Source: Microcoleus vaginatus PCC 9802
GTDB lineage: Bacteria; Cyanobacteriota; Cyanobacteriia; Cyanobacteriales; Microcoleaceae
NCBI GenBank assembly: GCA_022701275.1
Contig: CP031740.1
Location: 2,739,001-2,803,000 of the forward strand
Direction: 5' to 3'
Length of the DNA: 64,000 nt
Below are positions 10,268 to 19,899 of the stretch, one piece after another; within the stretch, counting starts at the first letter, position 1; the number at the start of each line of letters is the position of its first letter. The notes below the pieces were generated by a model. The model was not told the DNA's origin. It did not search any database and was given only the letters and a program-made list of their open reading frames with translations. A program made the translations under genes and the position numbers.

Positions 10268-11665
10268 GTGAGTGCTGGTAATATGGTTTGTTGCGTAAGT
10301 ATCGCCCGACTTGCTGAAATTTTAACTGTACCTTTGCCTGCTGTGCCTGAGGGCGTTTTGACAGCTTTAGGGACAGGTATTGCCACAGATACGCGCACTC
10401 TTGAGGGGGGGGAAATATTTTTGGCGCTGCGGGGAGATAATTTTGACGGGCATCAATTTGTGGCAAAAGCCCGGGATTTAGGGGCGATTGCGGCGATAGT
10501 CGATCGAGATTGGCAAGAGGAATTGCCGAATTTTCCGCTGTTGCGCGTTGACGATACTTTAAAAGCTTATCAGTCGATCGCCCGCTGGTGGCGCGACCAA
10601 TTCAGTATACCTATAGTTGCTGTTACTGGTTCTGTCGGTAAAACTACTGTTAAAGAGTTAATTGCGGCGGTTTTGTCAACGAGAGGAAATGTTCTTAAAA
10701 CTCAATATAACTACAACAATGAAATTGGAGTACCAAAAACTTTGTTGGAGCTTTCATCGGCACACAATTATGCTGTAATTGAAATGGGAATGCGCGGGAG
10801 TGGCGAAATTGCGCTGCTGTCGCAAATTGCGCGTCCTACGGTTGCGGTAATTACTAATGTAGGAACGGCGCATATTGGACGATTGGGATCGGAAGACGCA
10901 ATCGCCCAAGCTAAATGCGAACTTTTAGCCGAAATGCCTACAGATAGCATTGCTATTCTCAATCACGATGGTGACAGATTAATCGCAACTGCAGCCAAAG
11001 TTTGGCAGGGAAAAACTTTAACTTACGGTTTAGAAGGCGGGGATTTGTGCGGGGAATTGCTGAATCATAATACAATGCTTGTAGAAGGTCTGGAATTGCC
11101 GCTGCCACTGCCGGGACGCCACAATGCTGTAAATTATTTGGCTGCTTTGGCGGTAGGAAAAGTGTTAGGTATTGATTGGGAACTTTTAAAGCAAGGTTTG
11201 TCTGTGCAGTTACCGGATGGACGGGCGCGCCGCTACGATTTGCCGCAGGATATTGTGATTCTGGATGAGACTTACAATGCTGGTTTGGAGTCGATGTTGG
11301 CGGCGCTGAGACTGTTAGCAGATACTGCAGGAAAGCGCCGGATTGCGGTGTTGGGAACGATGAAGGAATTGGGCGATAGGGCGATCGAATTTCACCGGCA
11401 AGTGGGAAGGGCGGCGCGAGAGTTGAATCTGGATGCTTTGTTTGTTTTTGCTGATTTTGAGGAAGCGGCGGCAATGGCTGCGGGTGCGGCGGGTCTGCCT
11501 TTTGTGGAGGTAGAAGATATTGCGAGGGAGAATTCCCGGGAAGATTTAGCAAGGCATTTAATGGAGTTTGTCACACCGGGCGATCGTATTTTATTTAAGG
11601 CCTCTCATTCGGTAGAGTTAAATAGAGTTGTGGAGAAGTTTCGCGCTGATTTAACTGGCGAATAA
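10268..11665 (+). CDS. murF: UDP-N-acetylmuramoyl-tripeptide--D-alanyl-D-alanine ligase
   Basis: A 465-residue Mur ligase that joins D-Ala-D-Ala to the UDP-MurNAc-tripeptide in the cytoplasm, the last soluble step of peptidoglycan precursor synthesis. The N-terminal domain carries ATDTRTLEGGEIFLAL; the ATP-binding loop VTGSVGKTT is at residues 119-127; NYNNEIGVP, AVIEMGMRGSGEI and ITNVGTAHIGRLGS follow in the central domain; the C-terminal domain has LDETYNAGLESM and FKASHSVELN. Length is normal. The start is uncertain between GTG 10268 and ATG 10283 (MVCCVSIARLAEIL); neither has a strong ribosome site, and the latter gives a more typical N-terminus. It stands alone. Confidence 0.95.
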   Translation: MSAGNMVCCVSIARLAEILTVPLPAVPEGVLTALGTGIATDTRTLEGGEIFLALRGDNFDGHQFVAKARDLGAIAAIVDRDWQEELPNFPLLRVDDTLKAYQSIARWWRDQFSIPIVAVTGSVGKTTVKELIAAVLSTRGNVLKTQYNYNNEIGVPKTLLELSSAHNYAVIEMGMRGSGEIALLSQIARPTVAVITNVGTAHIGRLGSEDAIAQAKCELLAEMPTDSIAILNHDGDRLIATAAKVWQGKTLTYGLEGGDLCGELLNHNTMLVEGLELPLPLPGRHNAVNYLAALAVGKVLGIDWELLKQGLSVQLPDGRARRYDLPQDIVILDETYNAGLESMLAALRLLADTAGKRRIAVLGTMKELGDRAIEFHRQVGRAARELNLDALFVFADFEEAAAMAAGAAGLPFVEVEDIARENSREDLARHLMEFVTPGDRILFKASHSVELNRVVEKFRADLTGE

Positions 11666-11697
11666 TATCAGAGCCGCGTCAATAATTATAATTAAGT

Positions 11698-11755
11698 TGG
11701 TAGTGAGGACTAAAGTCTTCATAAAACTCTATCGGGCTGAAGTCCTCGCTACAAA
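11698..11755. repeat. Dispersed imperfect palindrome (GAGGACT...AGTCCTC type)
   Basis: GTAGTGAGGACT at the left and AAGTCCTCGCTAC at the right, about 30 bases apart, form an imperfect inverted repeat between murF and the Uma2 gene. Its form is that of an intergenic repeat rather than a gene; a second full copy was not seen in this window. Confidence 0.5.
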
Positions 11756-11808
11756 CCTATGTTTTACACGACGATATGATAAGATTTCCCAAGTGCGATC
11801 GCCCTGCT

Positions 11809-12453
11809 TCACTCCCCTGACTGAATTTGACTCCTCACCCACTCCCGGAACAAGCGAATTAAAGCATTTTCTTTTGTAGTCCTCCTCAATTCCAAAAAGC
11901 GCAGCATCTCAACTTGCGACAAAAAAGGAAAAGTCGGAGACACATCTCTTTCTCTATATTCCTGTGCTTCCAACTGATAAATTATTAAACGATTTCCGTC
12001 GTAGCGCCAAACTTCCGGTACGCCTAAACTTGCATATAAAGAAAGTCGATCGATCGAACTGCTAGTCACGTCAATTTCCACCACTAAATCTGGGGGCGGA
12101 TCTTGATTGAGATCGATTTGTTCTTTATCCCAAACCACATCCTCATTTTCGATATAGTAGCACTGATCCGGTTCCAAACCGCGAGCCAAATCCTCCCGCC
12201 TGCAAGTTAGAGAACCCAAACTGCAAATTTCAACATTCAATTCATCACTCACGCTTTCTACAAAACGTCCCAAGATTTTTTTGTACTTTTCGTGGGGTGC
12301 TGATGGAGTCATAATTTCTAAATTTCCGCGATCGTAAGTCAGGCGAATTCCTCCTTGTTCGGCTAACTCATTCACCAGGGATTCGTAAGTTTTCCAGCTA
12401 ATGTTTTTCAGCAGAATTCCGCTACTTTGACTCGGGATCAGGGTGGCTGTCAT
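11809..12453 (-). CDS. Uma2 family (DUF820) putative endonuclease
   Basis: A 214-residue protein of the PD-(D/E)XK-like Uma2 family, greatly expanded in cyanobacteria and of unproven biological role. Seen: N-terminal ISWKTYESLVNEL, RLTYDRGNLEIMTPSAPHE, HEKYKKILGRFVESV, then the core PDLVVEIDVTSSSIDRLSLYASLGVPEVWRYD, in which D and E of DLVVEID are the presumed metal ligands. Length is full. It is flanked by intergenic repeats and has no linked partner. A decayed relative lies at 35873-36037. Confidence 0.85.
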   Translation of the reverse strand: MTATLIPSQSSGILLKNISWKTYESLVNELAEQGGIRLTYDRGNLEIMTPSAPHEKYKKILGRFVESVSDELNVEICSLGSLTCRREDLARGLEPDQCYYIENEDVVWDKEQIDLNQDPPPDLVVEIDVTSSSIDRLSLYASLGVPEVWRYDGNRLIIYQLEAQEYRERDVSPTFPFLSQVEMLRFLELRRTTKENALIRLFREWVRSQIQSGE

Positions 12454-12754
12454 GGCTACCTGCCTGGGTTTTAAATTATTGATTGTATATTAGGAAACAT
12501 TATATTGATTGATGCGCGATCGCCCTTTTAGAGAGACTTTTGAAGGGAGCGTCTCTTTTGGAGAGTAAAAAGCATTTGTGAGGAGTGCGAGCCGGACGTT
12601 GGCTAGGTTGTATATCCCTAGCGCGTTCTCACAGCGAACACTCCTGCCAAAAGAAAATTGGGATACTTCCATTGACCAACGTTAAAAACTAGATTTTCCT
12701 AGTTTTTAACGTTGGTGATTGACTGCGACAAATCAATTCGTCGCAGTCAATACA
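12454..12754. other. Intergenic region with repeats and hairpins downstream of EF-G
   Basis: 301 bp. It contains an AGGAGTG/CACTCCT inverted pair (around 12583 and 12640) of dispersed-repeat type, then two hairpins next to the EF-G stop: 12676-12715 with perfect 17-bp arms and an ATTTTC loop, and 12719-12750 with perfect 11-bp arms (TTGACTGCGAC and GTCGCAGTCAA). Confidence 0.6.
12676..12750 (-). terminator. Double hairpin downstream of the EF-G gene
   Basis: Two perfect stem-loops start five bases past the stop codon of the minus-strand EF-G gene. The second stem contains an A5/T5 run. They probably form the 3' end of the EF-G transcript. A classic trailing U-run is not clear, so function as an intrinsic terminator is inferred. 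Confidence 0.55.
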
Positions 12755-14842
12755 TTACTTCGCGGCAGCTTGACGCTCTTTTGCCGCCTTAATCACTTCT
12801 TCAGCGATGTTATTCGGACAAGGAGCATAGTGCGAGAAGGACATGGAAAACTGACCGCGGCCAGAGGTCATAGTACGCAAATCGCTAATGTAACCAAACA
12901 TTTCGCTCAAGGGTACATCTGCCTTGATCCGTGCTCCTGTTTGTCCTGTCTCCTGAGATTTCATCATCCCCCGGCGGCGGTTGAGGTCGCCGATCACGTC
13001 GCCCATGTAATCATCTGGAGTGAATACATCGACATTCATAATCGGTTCGAGCAACTGAGGCCCCGCTTTCGGCAGAGACTGCCGATAGGCCGCTTTGGCA
13101 GCAATTTCAAAGGCCATTGCTGACGAGTCAACGGGGTGGAAACCGCCTTCTAGAAGCGTGAATTTCAAGTCCAAGCAGGGGAATCCGGCCAAGACGCCTT
13201 TGTCGATGCAGCTTTCAAAGCCTTTTTCGACGGCTGGCCAATATTCTCTCGGCACGCTACCACCAGTCACTTTTGACTCAAACTGGAAGCCACTTCCAAC
13301 CTCACCAGGCTCGATCACATAGCCGATTTTGGCAAATTGACCGGAACCACCTGATTGCTTTTTGTGGGTGTATTCGTCTTCCAAGCGCTTGGTAATCGAC
13401 TCGCGGTAGGCTACCTGTGGTTCGCCGACTTCTACTTCGATGCCGTGGGTGCGCTTGAGAATGTCTACTTTGATGTCGAGGTGTAACTCGCCCATCCCCT
13501 TGAGAATCGTTTCGCCGCTTTCTTGATCCGTCACCATGTGGAAAGATGGGTCTTCTTGCACCATCTTGGTGAGGGCTGCTCCCATTTTTTCTTCGCCGCC
13601 TTTTTGTTTCGGTTTGACCGAAATCGAAATAACGGGATCGGGGAATACCATCGGCTCTAGGGTGGCGGGATTTTTGGGGTCGCAGATGGTGTGTCCGGTG
13701 CGGACGTTTTTCATGCCGACGATCGCCACAATGTCCCCTGCTTGCGCGGATTCAATTTCTTCGCGAGAGTTGGCGTGCATCTCCACCAAACGGCTGACGC
13801 GCTCGGTTTTGCCCGTGGCGGTATTGAGTATGGTGTCGCCCTTGGACAGAGTACCGGAGTACAGGCGCGTGAATGTTAGAGCACCGTAGCGATCGTCCAT
13901 GATCTTAAACGCGAGTGCCCGCAATGGCCTGTTGGGATCGACAACGGCAAACTCGCCGGTTTCCTCGCCCTCGAGATCGACTTCTGGCTGCGGTGTGACT
14001 TCCATCGGGTTTGGCAGGTAGTCAACTACGGCATCGAGAACCAACTGCACGCCTTTGTTTTTAAACGATGAGCCGCAGTAGGTGGGGAAAAATGCCCGAT
14101 CGCGAGTACCTTTGCGAATGCAGCGCTTGAGGTCTTCGAGGCTCGGCTCGTTGCCTTCGAGATACTGTTCCATCACAGCGTCGTCTTGCTCGACGGCCAG
14201 TTCGATCAACTTTTCGCGCCAACTTTCGACATCATCGACCATATCGGCGGGGACATCTTTAATTTGATAGTTCATGGGATCGCCGGAATCATCCCAGATC
14301 CAGGCTTTGCGGGTCAGCAAATCGACTACGCCGCAAAACTTTTCTTCTATGCCGATCGGCAATACCATCACCATCGGTTTAGCGCCAAGGATTTTATCGA
14401 CTTGCTTGACAACGCGGTAAAAATCTGCACCGGTGCGATCGAGCTTATTGATGTAGATGACGCGAGCGACTTTGGAATCGTTAGCGTAGCGCCAGTTGGT
14501 TTCAGATTGCGGTTCAACTCCACCCGAACCGCAGAACACACCAATGCCACCATCGAGAACCTTCAAAGAACGGTAAACCTCGATCGTAAAATCGACGTGT
14601 CCCGGAGTATCGATGATGTTGAGCTGATGCTCGTTCCAGAAGCACGTGGTAGCAGCGGACTGAATCGTAATACCGCGCTCTTGCTCCTGTTCCATGAAGT
14701 CAGTAGTCGCCGCGCCTTCGTGAACTTCACCAATTTTGTGGATTTTACCTGTCAGTTTCAGGATTCTTTCTGTTGTGGTGGTCTTGCCAGCATCTACGTG
14801 GGCGAAGATGCCGATATTTCGATAACGAGTGAGATCTTTCAT
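12755..14842 (-). CDS. fusA: Translation elongation factor G (paralogue outside the str operon)
   Basis: A 695-residue EF-G, the GTPase that drives ribosomal translocation. The start is set at ATG 14842 ([20 protein letters not shown]); an upstream in-frame ATG would add 23 residues with no EF-G character. GTPase motifs: AHVDAGKTT (P-loop), RGITIQSA (switch I), DTPGH (G3) and NKLD (G4, where canonical FusA usually has NKMD). Domains II-V are complete through [24 protein letters not shown]. rpsL, rpsG and tuf are absent beside it, so this is likely one of the additional EF-G copies that cyanobacteria carry rather than the str-operon copy. Assignment to a specific subfamily needs a tree. Confidence 0.93.
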   Translation of the reverse strand: MKDLTRYRNIGIFAHVDAGKTTTTERILKLTGKIHKIGEVHEGAATTDFMEQEQERGITIQSAATTCFWNEHQLNIIDTPGHVDFTIEVYRSLKVLDGGIGVFCGSGGVEPQSETNWRYANDSKVARVIYINKLDRTGADFYRVVKQVDKILGAKPMVMVLPIGIEEKFCGVVDLLTRKAWIWDDSGDPMNYQIKDVPADMVDDVESWREKLIELAVEQDDAVMEQYLEGNEPSLEDLKRCIRKGTRDRAFFPTYCGSSFKNKGVQLVLDAVVDYLPNPMEVTPQPEVDLEGEETGEFAVVDPNRPLRALAFKIMDDRYGALTFTRLYSGTLSKGDTILNTATGKTERVSRLVEMHANSREEIESAQAGDIVAIVGMKNVRTGHTICDPKNPATLEPMVFPDPVISISVKPKQKGGEEKMGAALTKMVQEDPSFHMVTDQESGETILKGMGELHLDIKVDILKRTHGIEVEVGEPQVAYRESITKRLEDEYTHKKQSGGSGQFAKIGYVIEPGEVGSGFQFESKVTGGSVPREYWPAVEKGFESCIDKGVLAGFPCLDLKFTLLEGGFHPVDSSAMAFEIAAKAAYRQSLPKAGPQLLEPIMNVDVFTPDDYMGDVIGDLNRRRGMMKSQETGQTGARIKADVPLSEMFGYISDLRTMTSGRGQFSMSFSHYAPCPNNIAEEVIKAAKERQAAAK

Positions 14843-15396
14843 AATTACTGTTGAGATTAAATGCGACGAACCGTCGGCGACCACCTGCAAGCGTAACCAG
14901 CGAGGAATCAATGTTGCCTTAGGCGCCAGTACAGGCTAGATTTCCTTTCCCCTGTTTCTGGCAGAACTATCTTAATTTTGACACTTCTTCGTCAATCCTG
15001 CGAAGGATTCTTGGTGGAATAAGTACCCCAAGCCTGGCTCCTCATAAAAATAGCGTAGATTAAGGCCAAAATCCTCTCCTAAAGTAGTTTGGGTTGAGGC
15101 ACTCGTTTCTAACAAACTCGTGTTTTTGACGTTTCGATCGATCTGATATTTTGCAGCATTCTCAGCAAAAAAGTATAAACCGCGTTTCCTGACAAAAAAC
15201 CTAGGGTTTTACGTGAGTTTAGGGGAACAAAATCGGTTTCTGACATTAGTGACATTAAATAAGTAGCTGCAAATAAACCGCCCTATGGGGAGGAGGACGG
15301 GTGAGTGCAGCAATAAACTGGCGGCTTTGATATATATTCGCTTAACCTGCGACTACAAAATATTATTAAAAACCCCGTTGCTGCGTCCAAAACTAT
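14843..15396. other. Non-coding region upstream of the EF-G gene
   Basis: 554 bp between the recG stop and the EF-G start, both on the minus strand. It must contain the EF-G promoter and leader. Apart from a small ATCCT...AGGAT inverted repeat near 14994-15010, no gene, riboswitch or strong palindrome was seen. Confidence 0.5.
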
Positions 15397-17910
15397 CTAA
15401 GTCAAAATCGACCCACTCATCATCCGCTGATATCTCCGCTCCAATTCATCCCGCACCACCGGCCATTGATTCAAACTTTCATCATTATCAATTACCATTT
15501 GAGCCGCCGCCCTCGCCAACTCCAAAACCTCCTGATCCTCCACCAAGCTCGCCAAAGCAAAATCTGGCAAACCCGACTGCCGAGTTCCCAAAACCTGACC
15601 AGGCCCGCGCAATCTCATGTCCATTTCCGCAATAAAAAATCCATCTTGAGATTGTTCTAAAACCTTCATTCTCTGCATGGCTTCCGCACTTTTGGAACCG
15701 GGCATTAACAAACAATAAGAACGGTTGCTGCCCCGACCGACTCGCCCCCGCAACTGATGCAGTTGGGACAGTCCAAAACGCTCAGAATTTTCAATCAGCA
15801 TTACCGTTGCATTCGGCACGTCCACTCCCACCTCGACCACAGTAGTAGATACTAAAATATCCGTTTCTTTGTCTCGAAACTTAGTAATTGCCTCATCTTT
15901 GTCAGCACTGCTCATCCTGCCGTGGAGCAAACCCACCTTAAACTCAGGAAATACACTTTTTTCTAGTTTTTCTTTTTCCTCAATTGCCGATCGCACGTCC
16001 AACTTTTCCGACTCCTCCACCAGCGGCAGCACCACATAAACTTGACGCCCGCTCGCCACTTCCCGCCGAATCAAATCGTAAGCTTGGATTCGTTCTTTGG
16101 CAGACAGTACAGTGGTTTGAATCGCCTGCCTACCGGGGGGAAGTTCATCAATTTGACTCACATCTAAATCCCCGTGCAGTGTCAGGGCCAGCGTCCGGGG
16201 AATGGGAGTTGCCGTCATCGTCAAAACGTGGGGAGCTTCGCCTTTTTGCTGCAATTTAGCGCGCTGGTGCACACCGAATCTGTGCTGTTCATCAATTACC
16301 GCCAAACCCAATTTATGGAAATTCACCGTATCTTGAATCAGCGCGTGAGTTCCCACTAAAACAGGTAATTCTCCGGTTTCTAATTGGTTGTGAATTTCGC
16401 GGCGCTTGGCTATTTTTGTGGAACCAGTTAACAGTTCGACAGACAAGTGCATCAAGTTAAACCAACCTACCAATTTGCGATAGTGCTGTTCTGCTAAAAC
16501 TTCTGTCGGCGCCATTAAAGCGGCTTGATAGCCGGATTGAATTGCTGCTAGCATTGCCACTACGGCGACTACTGTTTTGCCAGCACCGACATCGCCTTGC
16601 ACTAATCTGTTCATCGGTTGCGACGAAGCTAAATCGTTGAGGATGTCGTTAATTACTCTTTCCTGAGCATTAGTCAAGGCAAAAGGCAAGATTTCATAAA
16701 AATGTTCGATCAATTTGCCAGTAGGAAGGATGACTGCACTAGCTTGAGCTTTCCTTTGGGTTTGCCGGCGCTTCAAAAGTCCTAATTGCAGGTAGAAAAA
16801 TTCGTCAAAAACTAAGCGGCGGCGGGCGGCGGCCAAACAATCTCGATCGAGCGGAAAGTGAATATTAGTTACCGCATCGGCTAAACCCATTAAACCGTAA
16901 CGCTCGCGCAAATCTTCCGGTAGGGATTCTGGCAACATTTTTGCCGCCGGCATTGCAGCCAAAATCGATCGCCTCACCGAACCAGCATCCACCCCCTCCG
17001 TCAGCGGATAAACTGGTATCAAGCGACCGACTTTCATCGATTCGATCGCACCCTCGGAGTCGTCTAATACTTCTAACTCAGGATTTTCTAAAGTAATTCC
17101 ATATTTACCCTGCTTCACCAAGCCGGAAGCTGCCAGCACCGCACCTGTACAATACTCGCGCTTTTTGAATTCTTGCCAACCGCGATTACTGTAGCGAGGA
17201 CCTGCAAAAAAACGACTTATTTTTATTTCTCCGGTACGGTCTTTTAAAATAACTTCTAATATGGTTAATTTCTTATTTTTCGGACTAGAAAAGCAATTGC
17301 AGCGCTTTACTTCTGCGATTAAAGTGACAGTTTCCCCAGCTACCAGCTCGCGAATTTGTACTTGCTTTGCATAGTCGATGTGGTTGCGCGGATAGTAGTA
17401 AAGCAAGTCGTATACAGTGTATAAACCCAGTTTTGCCAAGCGGTTGCCGTTGGCAGGGCCGATGCCGGTGACACGGGTTAACTGTTGGTCGAGAGTCAGG
17501 CTGGGCGGTGGGGGTGCTGTACTCAGGGGTGCAGTTCGGGGAACGGAAAGTGCTGGGGCGGTTGGTTCAGAAGCGTTAGCGTTTGCGGGTCTGACTTGTC
17601 CTACTTGTTTTTGCTGGTGGCGAGTTTCTTGTTCCCAAACTTGCTCCATTTGCCTCAAAAAACTGACCGTAATGGCGATCGAATGTTGGCGCTGTTCGAG
17701 ATCTTTCTGAGGGTAGATGTCAAATTCAGCGGCTAGTTGTCTGGCTCGATCGCGCGAAGAAGCCGCCACATTAGCTGCCAACTGTCTTAAACTCAGACCC
17801 AGAAACTCGCTGAAGCGGTATTGACTGCCTTGGATGTCGTTAAATCCGCGATCGGCTTCTACTGAAAGAGCTTTTTGCAATCGCTGCCATTCGGGTCGAT
17901 CGATAGTCAT
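15397..17910 (-). CDS. recG: ATP-dependent DNA helicase RecG
   Basis: An 837-residue superfamily 2 helicase that remodels stalled forks and branch-migrates Holliday junctions. There is an N-terminal extension of ~150 residues before the wedge domain, which is usual in cyanobacterial RecG. A helix-hairpin-helix-like VTGIGPANGNRLAKLGLYTVYDLL begins near residue 148, followed by the OB-fold/wedge (GETVTLIAEV). Motor motifs: QGDVGAGKT (Walker A, about 434-442), VIDEQHRFG (Walker B with the DEQH box), MTATPIPRT (motif III), STTVVEVGVDVPNAT and QLRGRVGRG (motif VI). The C-terminus matches the conserved RecG tail. Length is normal; no linked partner. Confidence 0.96.
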   Translation of the reverse strand: MTIDRPEWQRLQKALSVEADRGFNDIQGSQYRFSEFLGLSLRQLAANVAASSRDRARQLAAEFDIYPQKDLEQRQHSIAITVSFLRQMEQVWEQETRHQQKQVGQVRPANANASEPTAPALSVPRTAPLSTAPPPPSLTLDQQLTRVTGIGPANGNRLAKLGLYTVYDLLYYYPRNHIDYAKQVQIRELVAGETVTLIAEVKRCNCFSSPKNKKLTILEVILKDRTGEIKISRFFAGPRYSNRGWQEFKKREYCTGAVLAASGLVKQGKYGITLENPELEVLDDSEGAIESMKVGRLIPVYPLTEGVDAGSVRRSILAAMPAAKMLPESLPEDLRERYGLMGLADAVTNIHFPLDRDCLAAARRRLVFDEFFYLQLGLLKRRQTQRKAQASAVILPTGKLIEHFYEILPFALTNAQERVINDILNDLASSQPMNRLVQGDVGAGKTVVAVVAMLAAIQSGYQAALMAPTEVLAEQHYRKLVGWFNLMHLSVELLTGSTKIAKRREIHNQLETGELPVLVGTHALIQDTVNFHKLGLAVIDEQHRFGVHQRAKLQQKGEAPHVLTMTATPIPRTLALTLHGDLDVSQIDELPPGRQAIQTTVLSAKERIQAYDLIRREVASGRQVYVVLPLVEESEKLDVRSAIEEKEKLEKSVFPEFKVGLLHGRMSSADKDEAITKFRDKETDILVSTTVVEVGVDVPNATVMLIENSERFGLSQLHQLRGRVGRGSNRSYCLLMPGSKSAEAMQRMKVLEQSQDGFFIAEMDMRLRGPGQVLGTRQSGLPDFALASLVEDQEVLELARAAAQMVIDNDESLNQWPVVRDELERRYQRMMSGSILT

Positions 17911-17925
17911 ATCAATTTTAGATTT

Positions 17926-18036
17926 TAGATTTTAGATATTAGATTTTAAATTTTAACTTTTTCTTTTAAGAAGCTTCTACCAAAAAAAGTATAACACCGA
18001 GAAACCCGGTTTCTTTAAGAAAGCGGGTTTCCCAAT
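17926..18036. repeat. Heptamer tract (ATTTTAG) and GAAACCCGGTTTC-type hairpin upstream of recG
   Basis: 17926-17950 is a degenerate ATTTTAG tandem. 18001-18036 is a stem-loop with 15-base arms (GAAACCCGGTTTCTT and AAGAAAGCGGGTTTC, one mismatch). Related sequences occur at 29456-29520 and 49826-49855. Confidence 0.65.
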
Positions 18037-18059
18037 AGCCTAAAAGTTTTACGTTTTTC

Positions 18060-18106
18060 CTTCTTCCCTCTTCCTTCTTCCTTCTTCCTTCTTCCTTCTT
18101 CCTTCA
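18060..18106. repeat. TTCCTTC heptamer tandem tract
   Basis: Seven-base units TTCCTTC, about six copies with minor variation, directly 3' of the acidic hypothetical gene. The same unit, in either orientation, recurs at 43620-43795 and 61781-61856. Confidence 0.75.
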
Positions 18107-18114
18107 ACGTCCGA

Positions 18115-19050
18115 TCAATCTTCAAACCAACTCGATCGCCAAGCCGACTCAGCCTCCACTACAGCGAGTTCCCGCTGCTTTTTCTGGTAATCGCGGCCCA
18201 GCGAGTTCAACTTTACAGACAGGTTACGAATTTGCTGGCGCCAAGCCGAGGTTCCCGCATCGGCAAACTCTATTTCCGACAGCCGCAGTTTAATCGCTGT
18301 AATGTGCAGCGCCCTACTACCCAAGGTTTCTGCCAATTTTCGCGATGCTGATGAGGCATCAGTTTCAATGATTAAGTTTAATAAGTTAGGCGGCCCGGCA
18401 ACACTATCGCCCGAGGATTCAGCTTGAGAAGCAGCTTCTAGAACCGGTTCTGGCAATTGACTCGGCAAGATTCCCGACTGTTGCAGCAAGCGGTTGGTGT
18501 CGCGAGAAAGCAGCTTGAGTATATGGGCGATCGACTTTTCAATACTATTTTGCCAGCGTGCCAAACTTTCTGGGGAATTGGCACTTGGCAATTGATAATT
18601 TGCCAATGAAAATAGATAGTTAATGGCGGAAACTTGGTTTTTTTCCTTTTCGTCTTGTTCCTTTTCGTCTTCTTCGTCTTCTTCCTCTTCGTCTTTGTCG
18701 AAGTCGTCTCCGTCTTCGTCTTCCTCTTCGTCTTCCTCTTCGTCTTCCTCTTCCTCTTTCTCTGCTTCTGATTCAGTCACCAGCGATCGCAATTTTTCCT
18801 CCGACGCCGCAGCCAAAGCCCTTACAGACTGCTGCATTTTTTGCCTCCCCTCGAAGGACAACTTGAGAAACGACTCCGGTACTGCTTGAGTGCAAAGGTG
18901 ATAGCAAGCCAAAATTAACTGCTGTCGCACCGCTTGTCCCAACGCAGTTAAATAACCTTCGTAGGTACTGCGAAACTCCAACTTCAAGGCTGCTAAAGCC
19001 TCTTCGAGTCCTGCCAAATCTTGCTCTATTCGCTCTCTTGGTCGCACCAT
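18115..19050 (-). CDS. Hypothetical protein with microsatellite-encoded acidic linker
   Basis: A 311-residue protein with no recognised domain. The N-terminal ~90 residues look helical (ERIEQDLAGLEEALAALKLEF). Residues about 95-145 are almost only Glu, Asp and Lys and are encoded by a CTTCGT/CTTCCT-type simple repeat (plus-strand view, 18640-18770). The C-terminal ~165 residues look folded (LARWQNSIEKSIAHILKLLSRDTNRLLQQSG and KLAETLGSRALHITAIKLRLSEIEFADAGTS fragments). A hinge between two helical domains is a reasonable reading. Soluble, no signal. No homologous name came to mind, so function is unknown; the frame is maintained through the repeat, supporting a real gene. Confidence 0.65.
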   Translation of the reverse strand: MVRPRERIEQDLAGLEEALAALKLEFRSTYEGYLTALGQAVRQQLILACYHLCTQAVPESFLKLSFEGRQKMQQSVRALAAASEEKLRSLVTESEAEKEEEEDEEEDEEEDEDGDDFDKDEEEEDEEDEKEQDEKEKNQVSAINYLFSLANYQLPSANSPESLARWQNSIEKSIAHILKLLSRDTNRLLQQSGILPSQLPEPVLEAASQAESSGDSVAGPPNLLNLIIETDASSASRKLAETLGSRALHITAIKLRLSEIEFADAGTSAWRQQIRNLSVKLNSLGRDYQKKQRELAVVEAESAWRSSWFED

Positions 19051-19113
19051 ATCTCTCGTATAAAATTAAAATAATACTTACGCAAGTTTTAAATTCTTAC
19101 GCTATCTGTAATA

Positions 19114-19138
19114 GTAAGGTGTGCAGTGCACACCTTAC
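19114..19138. repeat. Perfect 25-bp palindrome
   Basis: 12-bp arms GTAAGGTGTGCA and TGCACACCTTAC around a single G, between tsf and the acidic hypothetical gene, both minus strand. Form and intergenic position suggest a dispersed palindromic repeat. Confidence 0.7.
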
Positions 19139-19163
19139 AAATATACTGGGTTCATAAGTCCTG

Positions 19164-19225
19164 TAAAAATTAAAAATTAAAAATGCAAAAAATCCAGGTT
19201 TCACATTTTTAATTTTTAATTTTTA
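19164..19225 (-). terminator. AT-rich hairpin downstream of tsf
   Basis: Perfect 22-bp arms built from TTAAAAA heptamers (19164-19185 and 19204-19225), beginning 14 bases beyond the tsf stop. Transcribed from the minus strand it gives an A/U-only stem with U-rich flank, a plausible 3' end for the rpsB-tsf transcript. Confidence 0.55.
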
Positions 19226-19239
19226 ATCTTAATTTGGGA

Positions 19240-19899
19240 TTATTGAACACCCATTTGGGCTGCCACTTCATCGGCAAAGTTAGCTTCTACCTTCTCAATG
19301 CCTTCGCCCAAGACAAAACGCACGAAGCGGCGCACTTGGACATTTTCTCCAATTTGGGCGATCGTTTGTTTCACCAACTCTTCCACCGAGATATTCTGAT
19401 CTTTAATAAAAGGCTGATCCATTAAAGATAACTCTTTCATGCGCTTCTCAATCCGCCCTAGAACAATCTTTTCTTTGATGTTCTCCGGCTTGTTGCCCAA
19501 GTCATCTTTGCCCATTTCAATTGCCTTTTCTCTTTCGACAACTTCGGCGGGGATATCTTCAACTTTCACGTATTCCACATTCGGGCAAGCTGCAATTTGC
19601 ATCGCAATATCCCGCACCAACTTTTGGAATTCTTCGCGACGTGCCACAAAATCTGTTTCGCAGTTAACTTCCACCAGCACTCCCACGCGGCCGCCGGTGT
19701 GAATGTAGCTGCCTACAAGTCCTTCTGAGGCGACTCGTCCACCTTTTTTACCTGCCGAAGCCAGACCTTTTTTCCGCAGCCACTCAATGGATGTTTCCAT
19801 ATTACCTTCGTTTTCAACGAGGGCTTTTTTGCAGTCCATCATGCCCGCGCCAGTTTTTTCGCGCAGTTCTTTAACAAGTTTTGCAGATATGTCCGCCAT
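19240..19899 (-). CDS. tsf: Translation elongation factor Ts
   Basis: A 219-residue EF-Ts, the nucleotide exchange factor for EF-Tu. Start at ATG 19899 ([27 protein letters not shown]); an in-frame start seven codons earlier gives an untypical N-terminus. The TDFVAR motif that contacts EF-Tu is present ([13 protein letters not shown]), as are the N-terminal UBA-like domain (1-55) and a single short dimerisation/core domain ending [12 protein letters not shown]. The short form (~220 residues) is normal in cyanobacteria. It lies downstream of rpsB in the same direction with a 322-bp gap full of repeats. Confidence 0.97.
   Translation of the reverse strand: MADISAKLVKELREKTGAGMMDCKKALVENEGNMETSIEWLRKKGLASAGKKGGRVASEGLVGSYIHTGGRVGVLVEVNCETDFVARREEFQKLVRDIAMQIAACPNVEYVKVEDIPAEVVEREKAIEMGKDDLGNKPENIKEKIVLGRIEKRMKELSLMDQPFIKDQNISVEELVKQTIAQIGENVQVRRFVRFVLGEGIEKVEANFADEVAAQMGVQ

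Noticed and set aside
12490..12672. 60-residue minus-strand frame between Uma2 and EF-G
   Set aside because: It reads through repeat-like inverted sequences and has no recognisable similarity.
14843..15396. Possible riboswitch or small RNA in the EF-G leader region
   Set aside because: No recognisable conserved structure; only a short inverted repeat.
18623..18889. Plus-strand frame rich in Ser/Phe
   Set aside because: It is the antisense of the Glu/Asp microsatellite in the acidic hypothetical protein.
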